From contig NW_026252146.1 in assembly GCF_025399195.1 (NCBI RefSeq), positions 1 to 64,000 of the forward strand: a stretch of DNA of 64,000 nt, in the 5' to 3' direction. This DNA is from Umbelopsis ramanniana AG. Lineage: Eukaryota; Mucoromycota; Umbelopsidomycetes; Umbelopsidales; Umbelopsidaceae. This document shows, piece after piece, positions 46,288-58,722 of this stretch (position 1 is its first letter; each line of letters opens with the position of its first letter). Made by a program: the position numbers and the translations under genes. The notes under the pieces are model-generated. The model was given only the letters and a program-made list of their open reading frames with translations. It ran no database searches and was not told the origin of the DNA.

Positions 46288-47842
46288 ATGGGTTCTCATA
46301 TCCCTTCAATCGAGCAGGACGCTCCTGAAAAGCAACCTCGTCAAACCATGCCTGTAAATTTCTTTGGCCCTTCCGTTTACTCCAAGTTCTACAAGGCCTT
46401 CATTTGTGTCGTAGTCTTGGCTAGCCCCATGTTGGCTTCAGCTCAGCAGTCCAGCATCAACCCCACTAGCTGTGTCACTGGCTTTAACAATGCTACCGAC
46501 TACTTCCCCGTCAAGGTCCAGGCTGACGACGCCACTCTTTTCAAGATTGAGTACCACAACAGCTACAAGCTGTTGACCAGCATTGACCCTTATGGAATTG
46601 CCAATGAGACCTACGCTCTCTATCAATGCGGAACTACTCCTCCTACTGGTCTCACCAATGGAACTAAGCTTGTGCAGGTGCCTGTCTCTAGAGTCGGTGT
46701 GCTTGATGTTTCCGTTATTCCTTATCTGGAGGTAAGTAGCGTTGGGAGACTCAAGGTAGAATACTAGCGAGTCTAGAACTAAAATGATGATTATATGGTA
46801 GATGCTCGGCGTTGCCAACACCGTCACTGCTGTTGGCGATGACATTTTTGTGTCTTCCCCTTGCTTCCAGAAGCAGGTTGCTACTGGTAGCATCGTTAGT
46901 CTTTCCAGTACCAATGCTACTCTTGCCGATCAACAGCTTTCTGGTGTTGATATCGAATTGGGTGCTTATGCTGCTGACTCCACCAACAACAAGTCCATTG
47001 CTGTCTATGCTTCCCAAGATCCCGGTACCTTGAACCGTGCTGAATGGCTTGAATTCTTTGCTGCTTTCTTCAACAAGGAACAGGATGCCAACACTCTTAC
47101 TGCTCAAATCAACAACAACTACAACCGTCTCAAGCAAGCTGCCAGTGGATACAACCCTAAGCCCGTTGTTGCCTGGGCCAACTACCAAGCTCCTTCTCAG
47201 TACAACAACAACACCGCCAGCTGGGGTGTCAGCAACGCTACCTACAAGGTTGAACTCACCAAGGATGCCGGTGGTACTGCTTTGGGCTTCGGATCTTACA
47301 GCAATGTCACCGCTTTCCAACAAGCCATTAGCAACGTCGACGTCTTGATTGATGAAACCTACTACGCTACCAGCTTGAGTGATGTTCTTACCAACTACAA
47401 CATCTCTTCTGCCGACCAAAGCAAGTACAAGTTCCTTGCCAACAAGGCTCTTTACCGTGAAGATGGCATCTCTACTTCTGCTGGTGGTCAAGACTGGCTC
47501 GAATCAGCTATCAGTATGGCTGATGCCGTTTTGGAGGATATTATCAACGCCGTCAACCCCGCCGCTCCTTCCGGCAACTTCACTCGCCGTTGGTTGCGCA
47601 ATGTCGCTGCTAATGAGACCATCCGTTATAGCAGCGCCGATAACTGCACTTCCAACGAGAACGATGCTCGTGCTGATGCTGCCACCAACTTCACTAGCAC
47701 CACTGCCTTTGCTCAACCCACCTATGGCAGCAGCGCCCCCAGCAGCAGCACCACCGCTTCCGGAGCTGCTGCTTCGTTGACTCTTGTCTTCTCCACCGTT
47801 ATGGCCACCGCCGTTGCCTCCGTCTTTGCCTTGATGTTGTAA
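46288..47842 (+). CDS. Secreted substrate-binding-protein-like protein, likely GPI-anchored
   Basis: Eukaryotic relative of the bacterial iron/B12-type periplasmic binding proteins (TroA/FepB fold). Two exons: 46288-46731 and 46802-47842; 494 aa. After a hydrophobic signal (AFICVVVLASPMLASA, followed by QQ) comes QVPVSRVGVLDVSVIPYLEM with LGVANTVTAVGDDIF, the N-lobe pattern of that family. Many N-x-S/T sites suggest glycosylation. The C-terminus is a Ser/Ala-rich linker followed by LTLVFSTVMATAVASVFALM, as in GPI-anchored wall proteins. ATG 46348 would give a cleaner 33-residue signal peptide than ATG 46288. Codon use is strongly biased (AAC, GCC, AAG), unlike neighbouring genes, consistent with abundant expression. 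Ligand unknown; iron, siderophore or another metal complex is a guess. Confidence 0.82.
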
Positions 47843-48080
47843 ACTCGGGAAAACGTACTATTTATTAACACTTGAGGCATCATGACCATAACTTCCGTTA
47901 ATTTAATAAATATGGATAATGCATTTAATTCGTTCTGTTGCGGACAAGCCAAATGTGGCATGACATTTTCGTTTTCCTTTATTTGCGTTTGTGTTGACTA
48001 AAATTTCATGTCTTGCGTCAATTGCATTGCTACAGATTTACAGCACAACATATCGTTTGAAAAGTGAGATCCAACATAAT

Positions 48081-48385
48081 TTACTTTTGTTTCTTTGAGC
48101 CAAGTTCAGCGCGCATACCCATGCTTTGAGTGATCGCATCTGGAGCTAAGTTCTGGCCAAGGTCGGATCCTCCTCGTACCTCGTCACCTAGTCCCTTCTC
48201 ACGCTCTTTCTCGTTGGCAATACGAGCATCTTTGCTGTCGGATTTGGTATTGCGGATATCTAGCTTAGGGTCAGCAATCCCTACTCTGGGTGCTTCGGTG
48301 TCGGATTTTGATCTGGCATGACAGATTTAGGTATTGTAAGAAAAGTTGTGAACGGCGGAAGGTTGACTTACACTGGACGGTCCAT
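48081..48385 (-). CDS. Small hydrophilic protein, unknown
   Basis: Two exons on the minus strand: 48385-48372 (only MDRP plus two bases) and 48312-48081; 81 aa. Composition is rich in Lys, Asp, Glu and Gly with no Cys or Trp; segments include IADPKLDIRNTKSDSKDARI, EKEREKGLGDEVRGGSDLGQ and a basic end ELGSKKQK. This looks like a disordered, LEA-like polypeptide, but no family is recognised. Splice sites GTAAGT and CCAG are good. Confidence 0.55.
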
Positions 48386-48818
48386 TTTGTATCGTTGGCA
48401 GTTATAAATTTTGACATGTTGGAACCTACTGTTGACTCTTATTTATACTTTAGACAATGATGCCATTTTGATGCCATCGCTTAGCATTTGGTGCTTCGCA
48501 TTTCATTGTGTGGATATGTCACTATGACTTCTAAAATTGAAACACAGAATGGCAGAAGTTCATATTTTATTGCTCCGAGGCATTTGATGTGCTCTAATGG
48601 GACTGACATTTTCGCGACGCCAGCCTGTCTATTTGGAGTGGTTTTAAACATAAGCCTTCGGATTCCATTGCTGATTAATCTAATACACCATGACCGTTTT
48701 CTTTGATGACATATTAACAGACGTTGATTATGCTCGGTTCCACTTTCCATTGATCTCACATGCATATCCGACCTGAATATTTTCCCAGTCGACTTGGATA
48801 ACTAGATGAGAAACCTTA
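48386..48818. other. Intergenic between two minus-strand genes
   Basis: 433 bp. A short direct repeat TGATGCCAT occurs twice near 48460. Otherwise only short, unsupported ORFs on both strands. Confidence 0.4.
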
Positions 48819-51409
48819 TCATGTACTTTTATCCGCTTCTTGCTTGCTTTTGTTCTTTGTGGCCATTTTTCCAGCTTCACCAACACGTTGCTGCTTCTTA
48901 GAAGCAGTTTTAAATGGTGAACCAGAGTATTTATGTTTATCCTGTTGACAGGTCGGGGTTAGAACTGAGTCATCCAGTTTTTTTCGCGCGACATCCTCCT
49001 CGGTAAATAATCTCTCACCTTTCTGCTCATTATTTTCTTGTTACGAGTTCCTTCTCCACCTTCCCAGAAGGTACCTGCATGATATTTTCCTGGTTCTTGG
49101 CCACAAGCACATATTGACTTGGATGATGTGAATTCGCGAGAACAGTACCCACATACATGCATTTTGGCAAGCTTTCATATAGTCATGTTAGAGGCATGCT
49201 TTAACAAAACGTTATATATCTAGTGATTAGACCCACCTCTGCTTTATGATCCTCTTTCTCATCATGACATCGATCGCACGGGTGAATTCGATTGCAGCAC
49301 GAGAACCGGAACCACCGCCTTGACTTACGGTAATGCTCACATGCACCTTGGTGAGGCAACGGTTGGCCCACCACAAGCCCAAGTTCTTGCATTGGTTGCT
49401 TCTTTTTTTTCAATTGTAAAACTGCAGGGTCTGCACGGAGTTCTTTCGATCCTGTCCCAGACCCTATTCTCACAAATTGGCTGTTGGGTATACCGATACT
49501 CATTTTCGAGTGGCAATTTCGGCATACCGTGGATTTTGGCTGATCATGCACGGTCAATTTGATGGGTATGTGCGGCTCCATACAATTGGTACATGTCGCA
49601 ATGTAAGTGGAGGGCAATAAGTCGAATGGCGTACAAGATGCCAGCTGTAGCAAGCCCAATGTAATGGAGTTATTGTGCAAGTAGTTCCCCTTGAAAAGAG
49701 CGCCTATCAGAGAAGAACACGTTGGGCACGGTAGCCAACGTTGATGTTTCTCAGACCCATTGCTTGCCGAGTCTACGGCAGCTTGATCCGGAACGATGTT
49801 TTCAACCTCCACAGTGTTATGACATCGATTGCACTTGACCATAAGAAACATCCGCGCGCATCGCAATAAGGCGACGTTTTCTAGTCGTATATCAGGAAAA
49901 CGTATTTCTGTTCCCGATCGCACTTGCTGTGGCGTGGCCGAAACACTGGTCGATGCCATTTTTATAGAGATCTCATCGTCGTCGGATTCCTGCTGAGATG
50001 CCTCGTCGCTACCGTGATCATCGCCATTGATCTTAAGGGGTGGCGTTTCAGCCTTTGGTACGGGGTCCAATGGCCTCTCGACGTAAATTTTCTTATCTTT
50101 CCGTAAGCTTTCATCAAGGCTGTGTTGGACTCCCGACGACTGGACATGGTGAGTAGTTGGAGGAGAGGTATGCGCTGTTGGCACTTGTGTCTTGATGACT
50201 GATGGATTAGAAGGCGCTGGGACATCTAATAGCGTATTCAAGTTTGTGTTTAGCCAGTTCAATTGTTGAAACAGGGTAGCAGGAGACACAAAACTGCGGT
50301 TAGCGAAACCTTGTTCAACACTCCTGCAAGTTTAGGCAAGTAAGGGTAAGCAAGGAGGCGAGTCGTTTAGGGATTTTAGAAATAAACAAGATGTTCTGTA
50401 TAACCGTGTTCACAGAACAAATAAATGGGATGAGACATCAATGAACGACGACTTACTGTGCTCTCCAAGTAGCAAGATTAACGGCATTCACGATTTTGAT
50501 TCGGCAAGGGTTCATTGGATAATGAGCCGGTATTTCCATTTCGATATTGATAGTTCCTCCTAACTCCTCCTTGAAAAGGCAATTGGCGTCTAAGGGTAGC
50601 TTGATCAGCAGAACGGTAGTCATGGAATCCCTAGATATGTCGCTCAATTCATTTCGGAATTGGGCTTTTAATTTTCTGATTTCAGCCTCTCGTTTAACTT
50701 TCGCATCTTGGATTTCCTCCAATGCATAATGCTTGGCGGGAGGTGAAGTCTTTTCTACAGCAGCAGGCGGAGGAGGCGCCATTGTTGCTGGCGGTTCTTT
50801 GGAAACAGTGTTAGAAACGAACCGTATAGTTGGAGCGGGTGGCTCTTGTAACAATGTTTCCATGTTGTTATCCAACCATGCCATTTCTTGAACAAGTGTT
50901 CGGTGGTTTGACTGAGCCGCTTGATGTTGCTCAAATCCCTTTTCTAGATTTCTACAATGAGGTTGATTAGACACTTCCTTTCATTTGACATTGCCTGACA
51001 TGGTCGAGCTTGTTTAAGTTGTTCCGAGATACCTTGCAAACCCCCTGGATATTTCAGGGTTGGTCACTTGGATAGAACATCGTACTGCCGGATATTCAGC
51101 TGGTATATGAATATGGAGACTGAGAGCTTCCAGCTCATACGGGAAATCCGGGTCGCTAGGCGTAATCTCTATTTTAACAGACATAGCCTTGTCATTTTTC
51201 TCTAATATCATGTAAGAAGCCCGGAATCTTCGCTGCAGCTGTGCTAGCTCTACTGCGCGAGCATCTTCGGTGGACTAATAAGGTTGGGAAGGGCATTACG
51301 AATTTAGTTGAAAAGAAAAATGGAAAAGAGGTCATCGGGTGAAGTCAACACATACGCGAGGTGCTGGCCGTCTCGCTACCACACGTCTAGTTGGTTGTGT
51401 GGTCTGCAT
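48819..51409 (-). CDS. RWD-like repeats plus CHY zinc finger protein
   Basis: Probable zinc-binding, protein-interaction or ubiquitin-pathway factor. Six exons on the minus strand: 51409-51356, 51274-51033, 50951-50457, 50323-49237, 49171-49019, 48941-48819; 717 aa. Two RWD-like segments each carry an IPAxYP motif: HIHIPAEYPAVRCSIQVTN followed by GFARNLEKGFEQHQ, and MEIPAHYPMNPCRIKIVN followed by SVEQGFANR. A Pro-rich linker follows each. Then come several CxxC pairs (CNRCHN, CPTCSS, CTNCME, CRNCHS) and a C-terminal CHY-type finger: HYRKSRRWFRFSCCNRIHPC and DRCHDEKEDHKAE, spliced to LAKMHVCGYCSREF, CACGQEPGKYHAGTFWEGGE and GTRNKKIMSRKDKHKYSG. The last two exons look like a separate gene until the CHY motif is read across the junction. 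Cellular role unknown. Confidence 0.86.
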
Positions 51410-51554
51410 CTCCTTTCATGAACACGCAGAATGGGTCGTCACAAGAAAAAAATGACTGGGTTAAGTGGCCAAATCACCCCCGAGTGACGCTCATCCTCCT
51501 TTCTTTCCCCTTCCATTCACTCATTCTCTTTCTCTCTTCCACTTCCCTTTCCTC

Positions 51555-54500
51555 ATGGACGATCTTAACGGGCAAACTGCTCCAGAATCAACAAGAGGTC
51601 TATTCGACCCTCCTGCGGACGTTAAGGTAGGCGTTTACTTAGTCTGATTTTTTTTTTGGGCTTAATGGAGCCAATGACCCTTGCAAATTGAGAAATTCTC
51701 ACATTATGCAAAGAAATTCACCCACTGATTTTCACATATCACTAATCAATATACTTGAAAACAATTAACAGCTACCGTCACGACCTACTAGTACCTCCAA
51801 CGCGGAGAAACGCCGATCAGCGCTTGTGTTCTCTGCTTTCAGTCATATGAACATTGATAGTACCGGACAGTCGTCACAACCGCGAAGCGAACGGGGTCAC
51901 CAACGCAGCCGCTCAGCTGTTATTGCTCCTCCCTTTGATGGAAGCCCACGAGCTAGCAATGGAACACTTCATACTTTGGAGGAAGAAGGAGGCAATGTCG
52001 ACAGGCGGTATAGTCAACAACCGCTTGGAGGCAGACGGTCTACGCGGAGTTTTGCTCAGCAGGAATCCATTGGTTCGGCCGATGGATCGGAGCCTCAATC
52101 CGCCATGAGCTCATTGCGAGACATGATCAACACGCTTAAGCAAATGCCTCCGGACGAACCCATGCAAAGAACCGTCTTGAGTCACCGAAAACAGCAATCT
52201 ATGTCCTCGGTTCCCGCCTATCCTAGGCAAAATCGGCTATCTCAGCACGATACTGTCAACGCCCAAACATTGCGCAACATTGCTGACAACCGACGAAATA
52301 GTGCTATCCACAGTAAACATTTGAGCATGTCTGACTTTTCTCGTTTATCGGCCAATGATGATGACGAGGATGACTTTATGTCACGAGCTGACGCTCTTGC
52401 TGAAGCCGAGGCAAAATTGATGGGTACATATCAGAAACCAGAAAGGCAACGCGAAAATACGGCAGACGACACAAAAAGTCAACGACGCTCCCGCCAAGTC
52501 TACGCTCAGCCTGGCGGTGGTCAATTCAATGTACATGAAAATGAATTTTCTGATCAAAGACACAGTCGCCGTTTGTCTGAACCAAATGCTGTAAAGTATG
52601 ACCCACGGAGATTTTCGGATATGCCTGAAACGAGTACCTCATACACCAACAATCGAAGTTCAATGAGTAATAAGCGTATGTCGTTGCATATGCCTACTTT
52701 GAATGAAATGGGAGAAGACCCCAATCGTCACGGCACGTCGCGCCGCATCAACTTCAACAAGCCTCTCGATCTCGGTCAAGATTCGAACAAAAGACGTTCA
52801 CGAAACTTTGATGATTGGCGATCCAGTAAGTTAACTTTAAATTAACAGTGATGTGAAACGGTTGCAGCATTGTTTTGGCGTCATCTGATCCAATCATTAT
52901 TGTTTTTATCTTCTTTTCACAGGCGCTTCACCTATTGTTCCATCTTCACGGAATCCCGCAAATAGAAACTCATTCCATTTAGTGCCGTTTACGCCTACAA
53001 AAGTCAACTTTACTCGTGATGATGCTAACCCGCATCAACGACGCCCGTTGTTCACTGCGCATCTGCCTTTTTCAGCTTTGACCCCTCTACTCAAGTCTAG
53101 ACAACTCGTCCGTGGCAGTTTGAGAGTGAACAAGCGCAACCGTTCCGATGCATATGTTACAACGGACGATTTGGATGCCGATGTGTATATTTGTGGCTCA
53201 CGCGATCGAAATCGTGCTTTGGATGGCGATGTTGTGGCTATCAAGTTAGTGGATGTTGACCGCGTCTTACGAGAGAAAAAAGAAAAAGAAGAAGCCAAGC
53301 TAATTCGTAATGGTGGTCAACCACGAGTTCGAAAGCCTGATGAAGAAGACGACAATGAGATTGTCTTCGGCGGTGATGAAGATATTGATAAAGTCAAGCC
53401 CAAGTACTGTGGTATCGTCGTAGCTATTCTCGAGCGCGCGCAGAATCAAGTATTCTCAGGGTAAGTGAGATTTGAGCTGAGTTGCTTTGCGTCGTTGCAT
53501 CGGCATTATAAAAATTGACCCTCCTCGTTAGCATTCTCACTCTGATGAGACCCAATAACAAGCGTGCACAAGAAGAGAAGGCCGCAGAGGAAGCTCGTAG
53601 AATGAGCGGGGATGGTCAATTTGAACACAAGGAAACTCCTAGAATCGTATGGTTTAAGCCTAGTGACAAGCGTGTTCCTCTCATTGCCATTCCTATTGAA
53701 CAAGTTCCCGAAAATTTTGTTACCGACAGCGAAGGCTATCAACAAAAACTCTTTGTGGTAAGTTATCTCATGGCGACTTTTATTATGATGAGCAGACGAG
53801 ATATAAATACCCTTTATTTGAAATCAGGGGTCCATCAAGCGATGGCCAATCACGTCTTTGCATCCCTTCGGTGTACTCGAACGGGAAATTGGTCTTGTTA
53901 GCGACATTACTGTTCAGACCCAAGCATTACTGGCAGACAACAATGTTACGGATTCAGATTTCAGTGAAGCTGTGATGAACTGTCTTCCGGAATTGCCTTG
54001 GACACCAGAAGACTCCGATCTTGAGGACAGAAGAGAATTCAAGGATGTTCGCGCCTTCACCGTTGAAGAGCAGAAGCAAGGTATGAACATTGTTACACGA
54101 AGTGTAAATCGCAACGGGGGGGAGGTCTTAAGTAGTAACCCAATTTAACAATTTATCTTTCACCAGCTGATATCTTGGATCGTGCTCTATCTATCATCAA
54201 AGTTGGAGATGACACCTATGAAATCGGTCTTCATACGGCTGATGTTGCTCACTTTATCAAGCCACACTCACCATTGGATAAGGAAGCCAGAGCCAGAGCC
54301 ACTGTGGTTGAGGTTGTAAATAAAACCGTGCCAATGCTTCCCGCAGAATTGACAAGCCAAGTCACCAACCTTGTAGCTGGAAAGGACAGGTAAGAGATTG
54401 TCGTTGACATACACACATGATGTTACTTAATACAACGCATTGACATACATCGAATTTAGATTGGCTTTCTCTGTTGTCTGGACTATGAATTCCGCCGGCA

Positions 54501-55852
54501 AAGTGTTGGGAACATGGATTGGAAAGAGTGTCATCAACGCGGCTGCTAACTTGAGCCTTGATGATATTCAACAGGTCGTTCAAGGGTCCCACCTGTCTCA
54601 GACAGACGAAACGTCCGAAGAAGAGTTACTTGCGTTGGAACAAGATATTCAACTCTTGCATAAAATCGCACAACTTGTGCGGGAATCTCGCTCCACGAAA
54701 GGCATCTTTACAGCGGAAAAGGAACACCTCAATATCAATTTGAAAGACAATCTTCCTGCATCTATCGATATCACTGAACCACATCCCATGGTAGAATTGG
54801 TCAATGAATTTGAAGTAATGGCCAACATTCTGGTGGCACAAAAGATTTCAAGCAATTTCCCTGAACAAGCTTTACTTCGTCGCCAAGGTGGTCCTCACCA
54901 GAGAAAGATGGATGAACTTTACGAGTATGCTGAATCGTTAGGTTATCCTTTGAACGATGAATCACCTGGTGCACTGCAATCATCCCTCGATGAGATTGAA
55001 GATCTTGAAATTCGACACGGTCTTACTGCATTGGTGCTCAAGACACTGCAGCCACCAAAATATTTCTGCACTGGTGTTTTCGACATTATCAAGTATGCTC
55101 ACTTTTCTCTCAATACACCATTGTATACACACTTTACAAAACCATCACATCGATATGCCGACATCATCATTCATCGTCAAATGGAAGCTACTCTAGCTGG
55201 TGAAAAACGTTTCTATATCGATCGCGATACTATTCAAACCCTTTCACAGCATTGCAACGTGAAACAAGAAGCTGCACGCTGGGCCAAATATCAAAGTGGT
55301 CAACTTTTCCTGTCACGATATCTGCAAGGTGTCATGAAGCGACAGGGTACATCAGCGGTCACTCACGAAGCTCTGGTTGTGGCCGTCTTCGATCATGCAT
55401 TTGACGTTGTGCTGCCTGAATATGCACTAGAACGCCGTATTCATCTGGATAATCTCCCCATCGAAGCCCACAAATTGGATAGTGAGGGAGGAACCCTGAC
55501 CCTGGCGTGGAAGAAAGGTGTTCGTACCGAAGGACACGCCGCTGTCCGTCAAAGAGAATGCTCTTCCGATGATGACGATAATACATCTCTTGTTGATCTT
55601 AACTATAACGATGTGGACCCCGATTTGGCTGACACTGTACATAAACTTGGAGTAAACTTATCGGACCGTCGAACCAGCATTAATGGACACAGGAAACGAA
55701 TGTCCGTTGTACTTTCAACAGAGAGCGTCTATGATGATCAGAAATGTACACAGACCATCAAGGCACTCGACAAAATCAAAGTTGTTATCATGGTTGAAGG
55801 GGACCGTACACCACCTGTGATCAAGCTCCTTGCTGCCAATAATTTTGCTTAA
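51555..55852 (+). CDS. SSD1: Ssd1, RNA-binding DIS3L2-like pseudonuclease
   Basis: Cytoplasmic mRNA-binding translational repressor of cell-wall and polarity transcripts in fungi, controlled by the NDR kinase Cbk1. Seven exons: 51555-51626, 51772-52825, 52923-53460, 53532-53757, 53828-54080, 54167-54389, 54460-55852; 1,252 aa. Residues 1-400 are disordered and basic with several H-x-[RK]-x-x-[ST]-like sites (HQRSRS, HRKQQS, HSRRLS) of the Cbk1 type. Cold-shock domains: RPLFTAHLPFSALTPLLKSR, RLRVNKRNRSDAYV-like strand (SLRVNKRNRSDAYVTTDDLD), CGSRDRNRALDGDVVAIKL. The RNB domain has VEEQKQADILDRALSIIKVG where active enzymes have the metal-binding DxxxxRDLDD, so nuclease residues are lost, as known for Ssd1. 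HTADVAHFI, RYADIIIHRQM and the C-terminal S1-like part are intact. Confidence 0.95.
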
Positions 55853-56569
55853 GAGTAAATCTGCTTCCTGATACCGACGAACATTGACACAAAAATTTAA
55901 AAAAAAAAAAAATTAGCCTGATGGATTGATGGCAGAGAAAAAAAAAACCCAAAAACCTCAAAAAAAAAAGAAAACGTAGCAACCAAAACAAAAAAGAGAG
56001 GCTTTAAACCCTCTTACATTTATTCAACTTGCACCCAAACTTTCTCTTCATTATTACGTTTTTCCAACCTTTTAACCACTTTTTTTTTTTCTTAATGGCT
56101 GCGTATCAGCATGCAGACCTTATAGTCATTTTCCCTTTATAACGTTTACCTTTGTCTTACATAACAGCGTTGCTTCTTGAGACGATTGTGCATATCTCCT
56201 TTTTTTCTTCATATCTCAAATTGACATTCTTCTATACATTCATTTTTTCATCTTCGTTTGTCTATTGTTTTGTTTCCTACATCTTTTATCGCAGTTTACT
56301 TAAAGACATTGAAAAAATACATGCCAAGCCAAGATTGTTCTCTGTATTAAATATGCTACACACTTATCTATGAGATGATTGCCTAATTACGTTGTCGTTA
56401 TCACCGGCTCAATGTATCTTTCCTCCTGTCACATATGGATGAAAAAGTCGTGATGCAAGGCCATTGGTAATGTGTCTCATCACATCGTGACTGCCTAGAG
56501 CGTCAAATTTTTGACTGACCCCTTGCCTTGCGTCAAGGCGTCGTTTTTTTTTCTGCCGGAATTATCCTT
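55853..56569. other. Intergenic, poly-A/poly-T rich
   Basis: 717 bp with long A and T runs (55889-55911, 55939-55975, 56083-56095). It holds the SSD1 3' end and the RAD7 promoter. A 73-aa hydrophobic ORF (56152-56373) is an effect of T-richness. An ATG at 56528 upstream of RAD7 is in frame but would add only unconserved residues. Confidence 0.45.
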
Positions 56570-58629
56570 ATGGCTGATGAACAACGCAGAAACGCCAATG
56601 CTAACAGAGTAAGAGGTCCCACTTCTGCCCTTACAAGCTTCCTTCGAGTAAGTATCTCGTTTCAATCCCACTATCCCATAGCCTTTTACTTATCTTCATG
56701 TCTCAGGAACATGGGATCTCCGTCCGCAATCGCCGCTTTGACAGACCAAGAAACGCTAATGGCGCAGCAAATGATGATGAACCTGACGAAAATGCAGCAA
56801 CCACGGACGACGCATCCAATACCGAAACTACAACGACAACAGTACAACAGACTACAGAAGATACAACTGTGAATATACTATATACCCCGACTGTTGCGCA
56901 GCAAACTACCGCAAGTGCCACTCGGTCTTCCCGATCGAGAGCCACCAAAGCTGCAAAAGCAGTCAAGGCTGCAAAAGGCACTAAAAGGAAGAAGAGAAAA
57001 GACGATGAGGATGATGAGGATGACTATATCGATAGTGATGAAGATTTCTTACCTTTAGCCTCGTCCTCGACACCACGAGCGGGGTTCAAGGCTCGAGCTG
57101 GCAGAACCCGAGTGGAGTTCTGTTCTCAGTGCAAATGCCGTTTTTCCAAGCTGGTCCTCCCTGGTATGGAGGAATCATCTTCTTCTGCTCCACTATTATG
57201 TCCATCCTGCGAAAAAGGAGAAACAAAGAAACCTGAACCTAAGAAAAGAAGACGCATTGCTCGTAATGGAGTTGTCAAAAAGATCGGTAGCAATGGTTAC
57301 TTTGAAGTTGCTTCTCTTCAAGATATTTCCATCAGAGTGAGTTATTCATTGTCATATTGGATACATCGCGATAAACTCTACATGCTAAAGTATTCCCTTT
57401 CTATCCCATTTAGTTAATAGCAAAATACATCGAAGATGTGGAAGCTCTAGGCGATATTGGCACTATCAATATGGACAAAATATGCAAAATCATCTCGAAA
57501 AACCGTAAACTTTCCAACGAAACTGCAAGACTTTTCTTAAACCCTATGGAAACAGAGCTATCGATGTATGATTGCACAAGTAAGTAAAAGGTTAACTTTT
57601 ATTTTGCCAAATTTCGCTTCAAAACTAAGGTTATTCTTATCTTGTGCAGACATGACTGATGATGGTTTTATCAACATTGCACAATTCTGTCATCGTCTCG
57701 AACGCTTGAAACTAATTTATTGCGGTCGCATGACGGATGGTACTATCTCGACCTATGCTACTCACCTACAACATCTCAAATCCATCGAATTGGATGGCCC
57801 CTTCCTTGTTACTAATACAGCTTGGAAGAACTTCATCACGTCCGTTGGTCCTCGTTTGGAATCCTTCGCCCTGTGTGAAACGCCACGCTTCGACTTGGAT
57901 TGCCTCAAGGTCCTGGTTGAAAACTGCCCTAACCTGAAACAGCTTCGTCTATCCAGAATCGTTCCACTTCAAGATGAATGGTTACCCGTTATTGGAAAAC
58001 TGAAACATTTGCAAACTCTTGAGATTAGCTGGCCATCGCCTAGCCAAACTATTTCAACTTCTTCCATGTGTGAACTCATCAAGGCCGTCGGCGCGAATTT
58101 ACGAGAGCTCACCCTACAATGCTGTGTGCGTCTCACTGATGAGGTGTTGACTGAAGCTATTCTACCCACTTGTAGCAAGTTGACGACCTTGAACCTAAGC
58201 GAGTGTGACGGGTTCACATCTGATGGAATCAAGGCAGTATTCGATGGCTGGGTTGAACAAAAGTCAAACCTCGGCTTGATTGATCTCAATTTAACAAGGT
58301 GTACCAAACTGAACGACGAAGCAATTGAAAGTGTCCTGCGACATTCTCGTAAAACATTATCAGCGTTTAGCATCAATAGCTTGGACGAGGTTTCAAGTAG
58401 AGCTCTGGAGGCCATCGCAGGTGAAGGTGATGGCGCATCTCCGTGCTTGGCCCTTCGGTTCTTTGATTGTGGATTTGTGCGTGCCTTGGACGATATTGTC
58501 ATGGACAAGCTGGTCAAGAGCTGCAATGCTTTGGAGCACCTTAAGGTATGGGGTTGCCATAAGCTGACTGAATGTGTTCCAATCAGACCAGGTCTACGAG
58601 TCGAAGGTCGTGAAAGTGACACTAGCTAA
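56570..58629 (+). CDS. RAD7: Rad7/Rhp7, global-genome nucleotide excision repair
   Basis: Leucine-rich-repeat subunit of the Rad7-Rad16 (NEF4) DNA-damage sensor and ubiquitin-ligase complex, needed for excision repair of non-transcribed chromatin. Four exons: 56570-56647, 56707-57336, 57414-57579, 57650-58629; 617 aa. The start RVRGPTSALTSFLREHGISV is the Rad7 signature. A disordered, acidic/basic region follows, then a four-cysteine module CSQC...CPSC (residues about 185-220), a linker domain (INMDKICKIISKNRKLSNET) and LRRs from MTDDGFINIAQFCHRLERLK to CNALEHLKVWGCHKLTECVP. The C-terminus RPGLRVEGRESDTS matches yeast RPGL-x-x-GRQSDS. Very secure. Confidence 0.96.
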
Positions 58630-58722
58630 ACATCAACATAAGTAATCATTGCTGTCTGGTTCTTTATTTCTTAATAAAACTGCAATTCCAACTGATATTC
58701 CCAAAAATTTTCATTTTTCTGA

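Noticed and set aside
46438-47491. Two long minus-strand ORFs (158 and 246 aa) opposite the secreted-protein gene
   Set aside because: They result from the strong third-position bias of the plus-strand gene; no domain, no splice or promoter context.
48819-49171. Separate small zinc-binding protein gene starting MHVCGYCSREF
   Set aside because: Reading across a phase-0 junction from 49237 joins it to DRCHDEKEDHKAE and completes a CHY zinc finger, so these are the last two exons of the larger gene.
57969-58622. 217-aa minus-strand ORF opposite RAD7
   Set aside because: Low-complexity translation of the antisense of the LRR region; RAD7 on the plus strand is unambiguous.
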